Origin: Sepioteuthis lessoniana
Taxonomy: Eukaryota > Mollusca > Cephalopoda > Myopsida > Loliginidae
Assembly (NCBI GenBank): GCA_963585895.1
Contig: OY757915.1
Location: 93,030,836 to 93,094,835, forward strand
Direction of reading: 5' to 3'
Length of the DNA: 64,000 bases
This document shows, piece by piece, positions 21,440 through 32,710 of the stretch. The number at the start of each line of letters is the position of its first letter. The stretch's first letter is position 1. The position numbers and the translations under genes are program-made. Below the pieces are notes generated by a model. The model did no database searches and was not told where the DNA came from. It saw only the letters and a program-made list of their open reading frames with translations.

Positions 21440-22170
21440 GAAAAAATGATTATGCGCAAAAGAACAAGTGTGGATAATGTGGTTACAGAGAAGAAACAGT
21501 TAATCTCATAAACGAATGCAGCAAAAGCGCACAAAAGGAATACAAGGGTGGACATGACTGGGTAGGAAAGGGGATTCTCAAGGAATTGTGCAAGAGATTA
21601 AAATTTGACCATGCTGACAAATGCTATCGGCATAAACCAGAATCTATCCTAGAATATGAGACGCATATAAATTTCTAGGACGTTAAGATACAAACTTATC
21701 ATCTAATTCTTGGTAGAAGACTAGAACTAACAATACAACAAAAGAACTTGCCATCTGGAGTAGGGCTCCTCGGGCAGTGTAATGGTTAACAAGCTAGACT
21801 AGGAAACTTTCACGAGTGAGTTTGAGTCTTACTGGGCGTCCCATTCATGCGCCCTCGTGCCATATCTAAGTAAAAGCTTAGTAAATTACAATTTCTCTTC
21901 TGCAGGATTTTGCCGTTTCAGCAAAACTCAGAATGAAAATTAAAAAAAACAAAACAAAAAAAGATAGGCAGATAATTGGATGTTACCAGGGAGCTGACAA
22001 GCTAAGAAACGTGAGGGTAACCCTAATTGTAATTGGTGGACTTGGAATGATCTTGAAAAATCTGGAAAAGAGACTGGGGAAACTGGAGATTAGAGGAAGA
22101 ACCGAGATTATCCAAATCCGAAGACTTTTGGGAACAATTAGAATGCTCAAAAGATTCCTAGAAACCTGAG
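21440..22170 (+). pseudogene. Retroelement C-terminus: zinc finger, nuclease-like region, C-terminal block; split by SINE-B2
   Basis: The translation runs C-G-stop-C-GYREETVNLINEC (the C-x2-C...H/L-x3/4-C finger position), then ILKELCKRLKFDHADKCYRH and KPESILEYE. The site matching the family's ARRPDLV block reads LGRRLELTIQQ. A SINE-B2 insertion (about 21,768-21,925) follows. The frame then continues LQDFAVSAKLRMKIKKN and VTLIVIGGLGMILKNLEKRL, ending RMLKRFLET-stop at 22,168. The order (finger, KPES, RRPDLV, DFAVP, VIGALGT, ARILRRVLE) is that of a widespread invertebrate RT-bearing retroelement C-terminus with a restriction-like endonuclease. Several stops and the loss of the nuclease Pro-Asp make it non-functional. 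Confidence 0.75.
21768..21925 (+). mobile_element. SINE-B2 insertion
   Basis: Head GGGCAGTGTAATGGTTAACA (A box) and GAGTGAGTTTGAGTC (B box), then GGGCGTCCCATTCATGCGCC. Same family as 41.84-41.99 and 45.18-45.31 kb. It separates two collinear parts of the retroelement pseudogene. Confidence 0.8.
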
Positions 22171-22439
22171 ACAACAACTACAAGCAAAATGTAAATATAA
22201 ATGTACAATGCACCTCTCAGCATAGAATAACTCAGACTTCAGTAGAAAGACATCAGTGTGAAAACATCAAAAAGGAATTATGTAAGATATCCTAAAGGGA
22301 ATATTAAAAGTAGACTCGACAGAGTAGGAACAATTATATCCGGAGATTTGAGCAAAGGAAGTGGTTGTCTAAGAAACTTTTTGAATGTTAAATGCTTTGA
22401 GCATTTCGGACTTTGGCAGCTGACCGGGTTCAAAGAATT
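22171..22439. other. SINE-D fragment plus unassigned sequence
   Basis: 22,172-22,232 matches the SINE-D segment AATGTAAATATAAATGTAC and CCTCTCAGCATAGAATAAC. The rest is unassigned. Confidence 0.5.
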
Positions 22440-22708
22440 GTGTTTTGTGAAATGGCTATTGTTGTAGGTAGTTGAATCGGCAGAGATTAATTCCTGATCA
22501 ATTTTCACTTCACTCTAATGCTCTTGTGAAAGGCATGAATCCATCATTTCTCCCTTCAGCTTCGGGCAAATTGTAGAGCAGACTGGGTTTTTTAATCTTA
22601 GTATGGCAACCAGTCTAAGAGAAGGGAAAACTCTTTAATTCAACCATCTTTACTCCGCTTTATAACTAATCTCACGTTGCATCCTATTCGTGGTGGAGAA
22701 ATATAAAT
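22440..22708 (+). mobile_element. SINE-B copy, diverged
   Basis: GGTAGTTGAATCGGC (head), AAGGCATGAATCCATCATTT, ACTGGGTTTTTTAATC, and a 3' end with CTCACGTTGCATCCTATTCG. Confidence 0.65.
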
Positions 22709-22847
22709 AATGAAACCGAATTTGTTTATTCGTGGAAAAGATATTATTTTAGAATTTGGCTGTCGCTATTTTAACAGACAAGACGGTAAAGATGAACCCA
22801 AACATCCAAAAAATGATATGGAATCTAATAGTGATGATAAGAAAGTA

Positions 22848-23099
22848 ACGTTGGCGACCTTAGTCAAGGGTAACCCGAAGGCTCCCTTTTCAATAGCTAC
22901 TACACCGAGGTGTAGGGTAGAGCGCCACTTTTTTCTCTGTATTGCTCGAATTTTATCCTTGATCCCAACCTTATAATAAGGATTTTTAAGCAAGGACGTA
23001 TCAAGTGCCATTTTTGAGACTTTGGTATGACTCGACCTGGGATCGAACCCTGGTCTTCCGGGCCATTGGCAAACACTCTACTCAATAGACCAATGGGCC
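22848..23099 (-). mobile_element. SINE-C copy
   Basis: Minus orientation. GTTGGCGACCTTAGTCAAGG is at left. CTCGACCTGGGATCGAACCC (B-box complement) and TAGACCAATGGGCCG (head) are at right. Confidence 0.85.
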
Positions 23100-23225
23100 G
23101 ATATCATAGTGACCATAAAAAATGGTAAACTAAGGGAACGATTCCAAAGACTCTATTTGCGATTGAAAATAAATTGATAAATTTGATGAAACTAGGTATC
23201 GCTCGTTAAGCAAAACTGAAGCCTC

Positions 23226-23600
23226 ACCAAAATGTACAGTTTAGAGTCATAATTGGAAGATACGAACGGTGTATTCTAAGGACCGTCGAAATGAGTAATT
23301 TAAGAAGTGGAGGCTCAAAAAAGAAGATGAAGAAAGAAGAAATCATCTAAATATACAAAGTTTGGTTTGATTTAGTTTTATGGCTCATCAACCATTGAAG
23401 ATTATTTAATGACAAATCCACTTACCAAAAGGTACAGTTTAGAGTCATAATTGGAAGATACGAACGGTGTATTTTAAGGACCGTCGAAATGGGTAATTTA
23501 AGAAGTAAATGATCTAAATATACAAAGTTTGGTTTTAGTTTTATGGCACATCAACCATTGTAGATTATTTAATGCCAAATCCATTTTTATACACTAAACA
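23226..23600. repeat. 198-bp tandem duplication including a SINE-A tail
   Basis: GTACAGTTTAGAGTCATAAT starts at 23,234 and again at 23,432. Each copy ends with ATATACAAAGTTTGG and a minus-strand SINE-A tail, so a segment carrying the tail was duplicated. Confidence 0.8.
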
Positions 23601-24003
23601 GTTCTATTTCAAACAATTCAGTTTAGTATAAGCATATTTTTTGTTTACACAGTTTGAATGTCAAAAACAGTTCAATTTCAAACACTTCAGTTTTGTATAA
23701 TTTTTTTATTTACACACGCTGAACTGTAAAAACAGTTAATTTCAAACAATTCAGTTAAGTGGAATTACACAGTTCAGTTCTATTTGACCCATAGGTAGGA
23801 CCCTATCAGGTGCCACCTCTCCGGACCAGAATGGACCTGGGAGCAATGACAATGAAGGGGTACTCCTCATTGTCCAAAGCTCCAGCATTACTGAAACCTC
23901 ACTATCAGATTGTTTAGTGTCATATCTAGGACACTCATTGGGGGAGTCTTACCCCTCTGTAGATATGCAGTGGGTGTATTCTACAGCCCCAGCAGCCTGG
24001 GCC
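23536..24003 (-). mobile_element. SINE-A copy, full length
   Basis: Tail, three to four internal units, body TAGGACCCTATCAGGTGCC, and head ending ACAGCCCCAGCAGCCTGGGC. Confidence 0.8.
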
Positions 24004-24039
24004 AAAGTATACAAAGAACTGTAGGAAAACTTAAATGAA

Positions 24040-24760
24040 GATAAATCCAAAAGGTGGATTCAAAGAAAGAATAAGCGTGGAAAGAAAGGTAAAAACCAGA
24101 AGAAAAAGGGGAGGGAAAAGAAGAAGACTTTAAGATGAGAAGATGTAAACGAAGATGAAAAATTGAAATTAGAAAGAAGCTTGGAGGAGAAAAGATCTAA
24201 GAATGAGAAGAAAATGAGAAAGAAAGTTTGGAAAAGAAAGAATAAAAATTCATTGGAGAAAAAAAGAAGGAAAAATACAGGAAATTGAAAAAAATGTTAG
24301 AATAAAAACTAGGAAAGCTGGTCGTAGGAAAAGTCGAAAACAAAGAAGTAAGAAAAGAAGAAATATACGAGAAAAATATTTTTAAAAAACTCATTTGCGT
24401 GGAAGAAAAAAAAGTTTGAAAATCAATGAAAGATGAAGGAAAAAATTAAAAAGTGAAGAAAAATGAATGAAAGAAAGAATGTTTATGACGAAAATAAGAG
24501 TGTTCTTTTTTGTTGCTTTGTTTTGTTTTGTTTTGTTTTTATGAGAAAAAGAAATATACGACGGAATGAAAAAGAAATAGAAATTGAAAAAAAAAAAGTA
24601 AGAGAAAGACTAAAAGAAGGGAAACACAATAAAAAAAATGAAGAAAGAAATTACTATTAAAGAAAAAAAACCAAAGAAAATACTTATAAAAACGAGCAAG
24701 AATGAAGAAAAAAGCCACTGTAAAAGAAAAGGAAAAGAAATTATATACGAAAGTAATACT
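24040..24760. repeat. Polypurine-rich tract
   Basis: About 700 bp of GAAA/GAAG-rich sequence. Open frames here are compositional. Confidence 0.85.
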
Positions 24761-25539
24761 ATATTTGATTTCTCTTTTTTCTTTCTTTCGTGAGGTAGAA
24801 AATAAAGTGCGATTTTAGACAGAATAAAAATGGCTGAAGAATGACATAAAAATTTGACGGTAAGCAGACAGTCAAGAAAGAAATGGAGAAATATCGATTT
24901 CAATTGCCATAAATATAGACGCTGTTCTATGTCAGCGCCGTTCAGCGGACGTCGCTATCGTTAAAAGAAGAGCAGACAACTCGTACATGGAGATAAATAC
25001 TGAAAGGGCGAGGAAGATAAAGAGACGAGGTATAAATTTGGCGACTCACTATAATGAAAGGGTTGACACAGTTATTGCGTGATGAATGGGGTGAGATAGA
25101 ATGAATATAGCATTTATCCAGTGGGGTTTGACGGTAAGAAAATGCATATTAATTATGACTGAAAAGCGATATAGCTCCGTGTCTTATGAGACAAAAGGAT
25201 AGTGACTGGACGCAAAAGAAAAGAAATTTAAAGAGAAAAGCATCAACCAGATACGTAGCACGAACGAAGAAACGTTAGACCCGAGGGCTAGTAAAACAAT
25301 ACAATCAAACGCACCCGTATCGCAGTCAAAAACGTATCTAATATTAAAAAAGAAATACCATAATCAGAGTACCTATATCGATAATGAAGATTAATTTGTC
25401 TATTCGTGTAGACGGCCAAACGGCTTGTTTTTGGAACGTATCTGACCTTTCAAGCCAGAATGCAGTACAATACCATTTTATAGAGAGAACCGTGCAAGAA
25501 TAGAGACTTATGCGCAGCAAATACAAAAAAAAAAATACT
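24761..25539. other. Unassigned sequence
   Basis: No family recognised. Some CpG-containing text near 24,930-25,060. Confidence 0.35.
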
Positions 25540-25705
25540 TGCCTCGTCGGCATTCCCTTAATGGGACGCCTCAGACGCCTATCAATCAGCCCAGCCTTAC
25601 AAAGTAGGCAAAGCCTTAGAGGACGGCTCCTTGAGACAAGGTGTTCATTTAACAACCACCTATCCGGCACGAATGTTGGATGGCCTGCCCGGAGGCAATT
25701 AAGTC
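25540..25705 (+). repeat. Isolated diverged copy of the GC-rich B unit
   Basis: GCCTCGTCGGCATTCCCTTA, ACGCCTCAGACGCC and AGGACGGCTCCTTGAGAC align in order with the B unit of the 47.9-50.8 kb array (CCCCGTCGGCATTCCCC, GGCGCCTCAGGCGCC, AAGGCCCCCTGAGACC). CGGCACGAATG near its end recalls the A unit. Confidence 0.65.
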
Positions 25706-25799
25706 GTTTTCGAAACTTTTTGTCGAGGTATTAATATTCAAGTTTACAGATTTTATTTTGAAGCGGATATAAAATAATTAAATAGAATTATTGTCTTGT

Positions 25800-25950
25800 T
25801 AGGAATAACAATCCTAACAAAAAAGAAAAATTGTTTTAAGTTGATAAAACTCTTAAACGTGACTCATGAAAAGTTGATAATTGTTTGTGACTCATGAAAA
25901 GTTGATAATTGTTTTAAGTTGATAAAACTCTTAAACGTGACTCATGAAAA
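25800..25950. repeat. Short imperfect tandem repeat
   Basis: AACGTGACTCATGAAAA and GTTGATAATTGTTT alternate three times. Confidence 0.85.
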
Positions 25951-26134
25951 TATATTCCTCGACCAAACTTCGTAATTATTTTGCTCAACTGTGCGGTCAG
26001 AAAAAATTGGAAAACATCATTATCTGATGTGATTGTTTTTTAATGCTAAGAATTCAAAAGACCTTCTATTTGTCAGTTTTTTTTTAAATGTTGATTTTAT
26101 ATGAATTTACAAGTTATATTGATTTTTTCTTTTA

Positions 26135-26522
26135 GTTGTGTTTTATGGTATATAAACTTTTGTAGGTCATTTAATACCGAATTTTTATGATACATATATC
26201 TTATATATGATTTATAAACCTATTTTGTTGATAATATTTTAAAATGAGCCCGAGCTCTTTTTGCACATAGTTAAATGGTTTCAATAAATGCTATGTAATA
26301 GTAACAATACAGTGTCTGTCATTTGTTAGTACACATTTAAATGATTGGTGAGTAGTTTGTAGATAATTTGATTTTTTTTAATGAGTTCGGACTAATTTGT
26401 TTGCATTCTAGTATTCCTTTTGTTTCTACATAGTTGAATAGTTTCAATTAGTGCTATCTAATACTAATAATTCTGTTCAATATTAATCATTTGTTTGCAA
26501 ACAGTGAAGTGGTTACAAGTAT
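26135..26522 (-). mobile_element. SINE-A tail with diverged minisatellite; LTR target
   Basis: GTGTTTTATGGTATATAAAC tail at left, then units with CACATAGTTAAATGG and TCAATAAATGCTATG. It is cut at 26,522 by the LTR and continues for a few tens of bases after 27,211. Confidence 0.6.
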
Positions 26523-27211
26523 TGTATTTTGACCTTTGGCCCGAGCAAACATGCCATTACAAAGTGATGCACCGGAAGGAAGTGACACATTCCAATGGCC
26601 AGTAATCGAAAGAGATCGCGTGGGTGGATTTGGCAGATGAAATGGGACAAGGTAAAGCCCATGATTCGCTCATAGACTGATGCACCGGAAGAGAGTGACC
26701 TGTGAACTGCATGACAGTTATTTCCGCTGGATGACGATCAATCATGGCATTCCAAAGATCGAGTAGGCGATCGAGTGGACGTTGGACTATTATATAACTC
26801 AGTCAAGACAGAAGTCAAGTTAGTTCCAGTTAGAGTTGGAGACGGAGATGGACGAGATGTGGTAGGGAAAGCCACACCCGGCCGAGGGGGCCCTCGGGAA
26901 CCCCGATGGAGTTTGGGGACCAGAGAAGTTGCTGATAAGATGCAGTAAAGAAAGCCATCATCCAGCAGAGAGCAGGGCCACTGGGCTTCCGGTTGAGTAT
27001 CTGGAGAACGAGAAAGAGACAACGTTGACGGCCATAAGAGTGGGGGTCAAAATATTGCGGTTTCTGTTCGGTCTCCAGCTCCCTCTCACACGCAAACCTT
27101 GAATAACCCTTTTCGAACCCTTACAATAAAGTGAGAGGTACATATATTTATAAAGAAGTCTTCCTGCGTCTATTAATTATTGTGTTGTTCTGATTATGAG
27201 ACTATAACACA
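26523..27211 (+). mobile_element. Solo LTR, longer subfamily
   Basis: Flanked by AGTAT (26,518-26,522 and 27,212-27,216). The interrupted text reads on as a SINE-A minisatellite across the site. Contains TATTATATAACTCAG near 26,790 and ACAATAAAGTGAGAGG near 27,123. The 5' part differs from the other LTRs and carries two copies of GATGCACCGGAAG about 120 bp apart. The exact right boundary is uncertain by two bases. Confidence 0.75.
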
Positions 27212-27216
27212 AGTAT

Positions 27217-27734
27217 TGTGTTAGTATAGAGTTTATTTTAAGGCTAACAGCAATAAATAAATGAATTAATACTTCATTTTATTCGAACAATTTATTAATA
27301 AACGCGTGAAAAATTATTAACAATATACAGTCCTCCCTGTGTATAAAGTTGAGCTTGAGGGACTTACCGGCGCGCTGAAGAAGATATCTGGTATCTTGGG
27401 GCTGTCTTTCTGAGTGCTTTTAACGTCCCCGCTTCACGGAACGTCAGGTTGAATCTGTCCGCGTGGATTTGGGATTTTTGCACCAAGACTTCTGGGCTCA
27501 TCACGTGATTAGTCCATTCAATCACAGAGAGCCTCTCCTTCACTCATTCCATACACAGGAATTATCCTTTTACTAACCCAACACAAGTATTTTTATTTAA
27601 CGCTATTTATTCAATTCACCTCGCTTATTTGCACATAATTGAATGGTTCCAAATATTACTAGTAAACCAATAATTCAATTTTGGCACACCGTTCAAGAAT
27701 TTCAAGTATTGCTGTAAAATACAGTTTGGCTGAC
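27217..27734. other. Unassigned sequence
   Basis: Nothing recognised apart from short SINE-A-like words near 27,620-27,700. Confidence 0.35.
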
Positions 27735-28050
27735 AATATGGGACAAGGTAAAAATCCCACGGTGCCGTCATAAAGTGATGCACCGGAAGAGAGTGACCTG
27801 TGAACTGCATGACAGTTATTTCCGCTCGATGATGATCAAACATGCCATTCCAAAGACGGCGGAAGTTGCATATTCCATTGGTCAGTTATGGGAAGAGATT
27901 GAGTAGGCGTGAGGGCATGTCTATATCTCTGCGTGAGAGTTTGATGGTAATATAAGGCCGACGAATTGAACGGAAGACAGTGAAAAATTCTGCTGTTCAC
28001 GCAAGTTTGCCCCGTCGTTGCCCCGTGTGCGTTTTCTTGGCCATCACCAA
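27735..28050 (+). mobile_element. LTR-related fragment
   Basis: GATGCACCGGAAGAGAGTGA and ACTGCATGACAGTTATTTCC are shared with 26.68-26.73 kb. The downstream GAGATTGAGTAGGCG is also shared. Downstream sequence diverges and no clear end is visible. Confidence 0.6.
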
Positions 28051-28880
28051 ATTATACAACAGTATTTATTTCGTATCTTTTCCGACGAAGAGTACGAGCG
28101 GGAACCAACTATTATACCCCATGTTTTAATGATGTTGACAGCATTTTCAAAGCTTATATTTATAAATAAAATCGATGGAAAGATAGATATAATGGAATCA
28201 ATGATCGTTTCGATATTGTCTATATTGTAAACAGAGGTCATGTTTGCTATATAAATACAATGTTGAAACAAGGGTCATGTTTACTGACTTTTTTTTTACT
28301 AAATGTTATATAGATAGCCAACTACCACTTTTTAGAAATACACACGTCTTGAGTCTGTCCGCTTCTCACCCCTTAAACGGATCGGACACTTCAAATATGA
28401 CCAGGCGCTGAGCTTGTTGGTGGAAGGAGACCATTCCATTACATATATTCGTTAAGTGTTTGTATTGCATTGATCCGAAGTTTGACGCAGAATTTATCAA
28501 CAAAACGACGGTATACACTTCGGTCGGCCGGCTGGCCGGTCGTATTTATTCACGTCTGGCATGGGTGCCGAGGAAGCCTCGCACTTATGTCGTGTGGCTG
28601 AGACCGATATTCCCTTTGGCCTTAGGAGGTCATACCCCCAGGATCACACCTGAATCAGCGGAGTTTGATTTATTGCTTCGCACTTGAGGTGCCCCTTTTT
28701 GGAGCCCCCGGGCGTGTCCGGAGGTACTGTTCTGTGCTTGGTTCCCTCATTAAAAAAGTATTTTGCCACACTTTGGCATTGTGAGATACCAGACAAATAA
28801 CCGACGAAGAATGTGATCTTATGTCTGGTTTTCACCGCACACAGAGTACAAAGCATGTGGAATATCCCAAATTACTCAGC
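28051..28880. other. Unassigned; possible retroelement ORF fragment
   Basis: The plus frame 28,460-28,687 contains AGRIYSRLAWVPRKP and PLALGGHTPR. This vaguely recalls an ORF1-like region of invertebrate retroelements, but I cannot confirm it. The rest is unassigned. Confidence 0.25.
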
Positions 28881-29100
28881 TGAACGCATGGTGTAACGGT
28901 TACCGACGTTAGAAATTAGTTTGACAGTACGAGTTCAAATTCTTGTCAAGATTGCCTTTTACTTCACGTTAATGACCTTAAGAAACAGAAGAGACGACTG
29001 GACTCTTTATCCTTGCTACAGCAACTGGTCTTCAAGAAGGAAAAACTCTGAATTCAAAGGTAGCTTAATACCGCCCTACTTATGACAAAGGGGTGGGCAC
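28880..29100 (+). mobile_element. SINE-B copy, diverged
   Basis: Head GCATGGTGTAACGGTTACC (A box) and GTACGAGTTCAAATTCTTG (B box), then AAAACTCTGAATTCAAAGG. The 3' end is altered. Confidence 0.7.
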
Positions 29101-29442
29101 ATACATACTAAGTTGAAAGTCAATTAGCTAACATGGATTGAATATTTACACGTGTGCAAAATCAACATTATTCAGCTGATTTTCAATAAGACTTGCCAAA
29201 CTGAAAATTTTCGACATTCAATCGTATTACTCTCAAAACCAACTTCGTATATCCAGCAGTTCCGCATTTATCAGCTATCAGTGCTAAATAACCAAATGAC
29301 TGTAATCATAACCAATTGCAAATCTAAGAATTGATTTTTACCCTGTGTTGACGAGTACTTCAGCTATATAACAATATATTATTCAATACGATGATAATAT
29401 ATTACTCAGGACGATAATAAGTCAGTATATCACCTTCGTCAA

Positions 29443-29484
<42 letters not shown>

Positions 29485-31000
29485 AATACATTTTAAATTA
29501 AGAAAATATTGCTCCCCAATTTTTTCTTTCATGTATTATTAATTTTTGCTTTTATATTATTCTAGAGATCTTGTGATGTTTGGTTTAGTTCAGGCAAAGC
29601 CAGATAGATATTAAATTTCTTTACATTTTTCATTAGCTCCAACCCAGACTTCGTAAACTTGTCTAGCCATCTTGTTTTCTTTCTTTTTTTTTTCTTTTTT
29701 TTTTTTTTTTCTTGTGGAGACGATCGGCCTGGGTCAGTTCTCCTCTTCGCTTTGCTATTCCATCTTCATTACTGGTCGCTCTAATCTCCTCGTAGGGAAG
29801 AATAACAAATACAACGTCTTCTTTTCTTGTGTGTTCACATAACTTCATCCATTTAGACGTTTTCTCAGTTACATAACCGACTAGCTCGAAAAGCCGGGAA
29901 TAAGGCCATTAGGGCACTGATGAAAATTAGGTCCGGAACTTCCAACGACTCGGACTAAACTAATTTGAAGTTGAAATCTATCGTCTAACTTCTAGGATTT
30001 TAGTCAGATGACTTTACACTCGTCCGATGACAGCCAAGCTTTCAACTGTCCTTAAATAATCTGTCAATTAAACTGAGTTGACTTACGCTATCTTTCAAGT
30101 CGTTTAACGGCAATTGGAATTCTAGATTAAATACTAAATAAAAGATTCAGTCCATCTATGATTTAGCAAACTCACCGTCGTGGGTCAATATTGCAGTGGC
30201 ATTTTGTTGAACAGGAATTATGAGATGAACAAAAAAATCGATGACAAAATGTCAAATCATCAAAAATGTTAAACGTATCAAATATTTCTGGCCTTGTATC
30301 TTACATACTGCCGTAAAATGTTTTTTAAAAAATACTTAAATGAATTAAAATTCCATGAATTATTAACAATAGAAGGAAGAATTAGGTGAAAATGTGATTT
30401 TAAATAAATTATCATAAAATGTGAAAAAGCCGGAGCTGTGCTCATTGAACCATGAGTTAAATCAATGGGCAGCCAGAAACGAAAATTTGATAAAGACCTA
30501 CGATAGACTCTCGTAGACTGGTTATTTTTTACGACAAAAGCAGACGAAAAATATTTTCGGAAGAAAGAGACGATAAATGTTTTTGAAGACTATTGGATCG
30601 AGAAAAAATCCTAAGACAATTTAGATATCTTGAAGAGAGTGTTATTTTACAGTTGAAAATAGGTATTAATGTTTTCTCTAACTTAGAAAGAGAAGAAAAC
30701 TTCTCCGGGGTTTAATGTTTATTTTTTATTGTTACTTGTGTGTATTAAAAAAATAGAGTCGTCTGCCGTAAGCACTGAAGATTGAGGTTTTATCTCCCAG
30801 AGAAGGAAATAATATTTTCCTGGAACCTTTACAGACTTGTTGATGCTTGTTTTTACATTTTCCTCTCATGTTGAAATGAGTTGCTTGATAAAATAGTTGT
30901 TTTAACTTACGTTGTCTTCTCAATTTTCTCGAGTTTTCATATTTGTTGAAATTGAAGGTTTTTCATGAATGACGTCTTTCGAATTCACCCCCTCCTGGAT
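29101..31000. other. Long unassigned stretch
   Basis: Contains (TA)n at about 29,450-29,480 and a T-rich run at 29,680-29,712. A minus frame at 29,663-29,848 (PYEEIRATSNEDGIAKRRGE) looks more protein-like than most but I do not recognise it. No other signal. Confidence 0.35.
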
Positions 31001-31202
31001 TTTTCCTTTAGTCACCATCCCATGATTACTTCCTCAGGTATAAATTTATCAATTATTTTCCTGGATATTACAAACCCCCTTATTTTCCTAGCTATTGGTT
31101 AAATAGCACCATTACTGTTCTTCTAGGAGAATAGCTTTGGCATTAAATAACCTCCAAAGGTTGATATGCCATTAAACAAAGAAACCAAACCAAACCAAAC
31201 GA
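31001..31202 (+). mobile_element. Chimeric SINE, second copy
   Basis: SINE-B-like middle (CTAGCTATTGGTTAAATAGC) joined to the SINE-A tail (TTTGGCATTAAATAACCTCC, GGTTGATATGCCATTAAAC) and a (CCAAA)n end. Same architecture as 16,791-16,978. Confidence 0.55.
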
Positions 31203-31718
31203 AATCTATGGGACCGGCCAGTATCAATGAATGATAGGAACGGATGGTTAGAGAGAGTCAGGGAAACCCATGCTATCAGTATGACTTGATAAGGATGAGG
31301 CTAATCTAAGTAAATGACAACTTAGGTAAGATTTGCAGGGCATTGTTCTAGGCTATTTTGAAAGAAGAGAAATTTGGACGCCATTATTCAAGGATGTGAG
31401 GTGATAATTTTCCCAAGATAGAAACTACTAATCTCTTAATTTATCAAAATTATATTCACAATATCGGTAATTCAAAAACAACAATAATGCATCGTTAACA
31501 ATTACCCTACAGTCTTTATCAAATTTAGTTTATTTTGTCACATGGCCATTAATATGAAGTGCCTAAAGATGATCGAATACACTGTATAATGGTAATTATC
31601 ATTTTGATTAAAATTACGTCTTATGTAACTCCAGGTGTCAAGTGATAAATGAGGACACTAGGCTTAGTTGGCCCATTTGGACACCCGTTTAAAAATTGGA
31701 AAGTTATTATGATTATGG
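31203..31718. other. Unassigned sequence
   Basis: Nothing recognised except a RTE-like scrap near 31,250 (GAGAGAGTCAGGGAAACCC). Confidence 0.35.
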
Positions 31719-31792
31719 CAGGTTTGGTTTGGTTTGGTTTGGTTTTATGGTATATCAACCATTGGTGGTTATTCAATACCAAATCCCGTTTT

Positions 31793-31831
<39 letters not shown>

Positions 31832-32079
31832 TTATTTGTGAACACATTTTGTAAATGCACACATTTAAATTATCAAACATTTATATTTCAAACAATTTAG
31901 TTTAGTGTAGATACGGTTTACTTCTATTTGATCCATAGATTGGACCCTATCAGGTGCTACCACTCAGGCCCATAATGAATCAGGAAGTGACGGCATTAAA
32001 GTGTTACTGTGCATTCCCAAATGTTCAAGACTGGGGCCTCACCATCGGATTGTTTAATGTTATAAGCAGGACACTCGTT
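31719..32079 (-). mobile_element. SINE-A copy, head truncated
   Basis: (GGTTT)n tail, (TA)n expansion at 31,796-31,826, body, stopping at AGCAGGACACTCGTT where the next (TTTGG)n begins. Confidence 0.8.
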
Positions 32080-32632
32080 TTGGTTTGGTTTGGTTTGGTT
32101 TGGTTTTATGGCATATTAACCATAGTTAGTTATTCAATGCCAAATACTGTTTTTACATATATATAAAATATATGATCTGTGAACACATTTTGTAGATACA
32201 CACGATTAGATTAACAAACAGTTCTATTTCTAACGATTCAGTTTAGCATGTCATAAGGTTAAATGGTTCTAATTATTGCTATGTATCCCAAATGATTACA
32301 TTAAATATCAGTCATTTGTTTAAATAGCGTTAAATGATAAAACAGTTCTATTTTTAATAATTCAATTTAGTATAAGTCATTTGTTTACACTAGTTTAAAT
32401 GTAAACAGGTTTTTTTGGCCCATAGATAGGACCCTATCCAGTGCTATTACACCGGAACAGAGTGGACTAGGGACTGATAGCAATACAGGCGTGCCCCACA
32501 TTCCCCAAAGGGCTTGCATTACTAGAGACTCAGCATCAGATTGTTGCGTGTCATATCTTGGACACTCACTGTGAGTGAGTTCTTAACCCCGTGTAGAGAT
32601 TCAGTCGGAGAATTCTACAGCCCCAGTCGACT
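32080..32632 (-). mobile_element. SINE-A copy, full length
   Basis: Directly continuous with the previous copy in the same orientation. Ends CAGCCCCAGTCGACTGGCC. Confidence 0.8.
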
Positions 32633-32710
32633 GGCCTTGATTGTGGCTTGGGTCTCCTCAACAAAAATATTAGAACTAAAACAGTAACGAAGGTTAAATG
32701 AAAGTATGGA

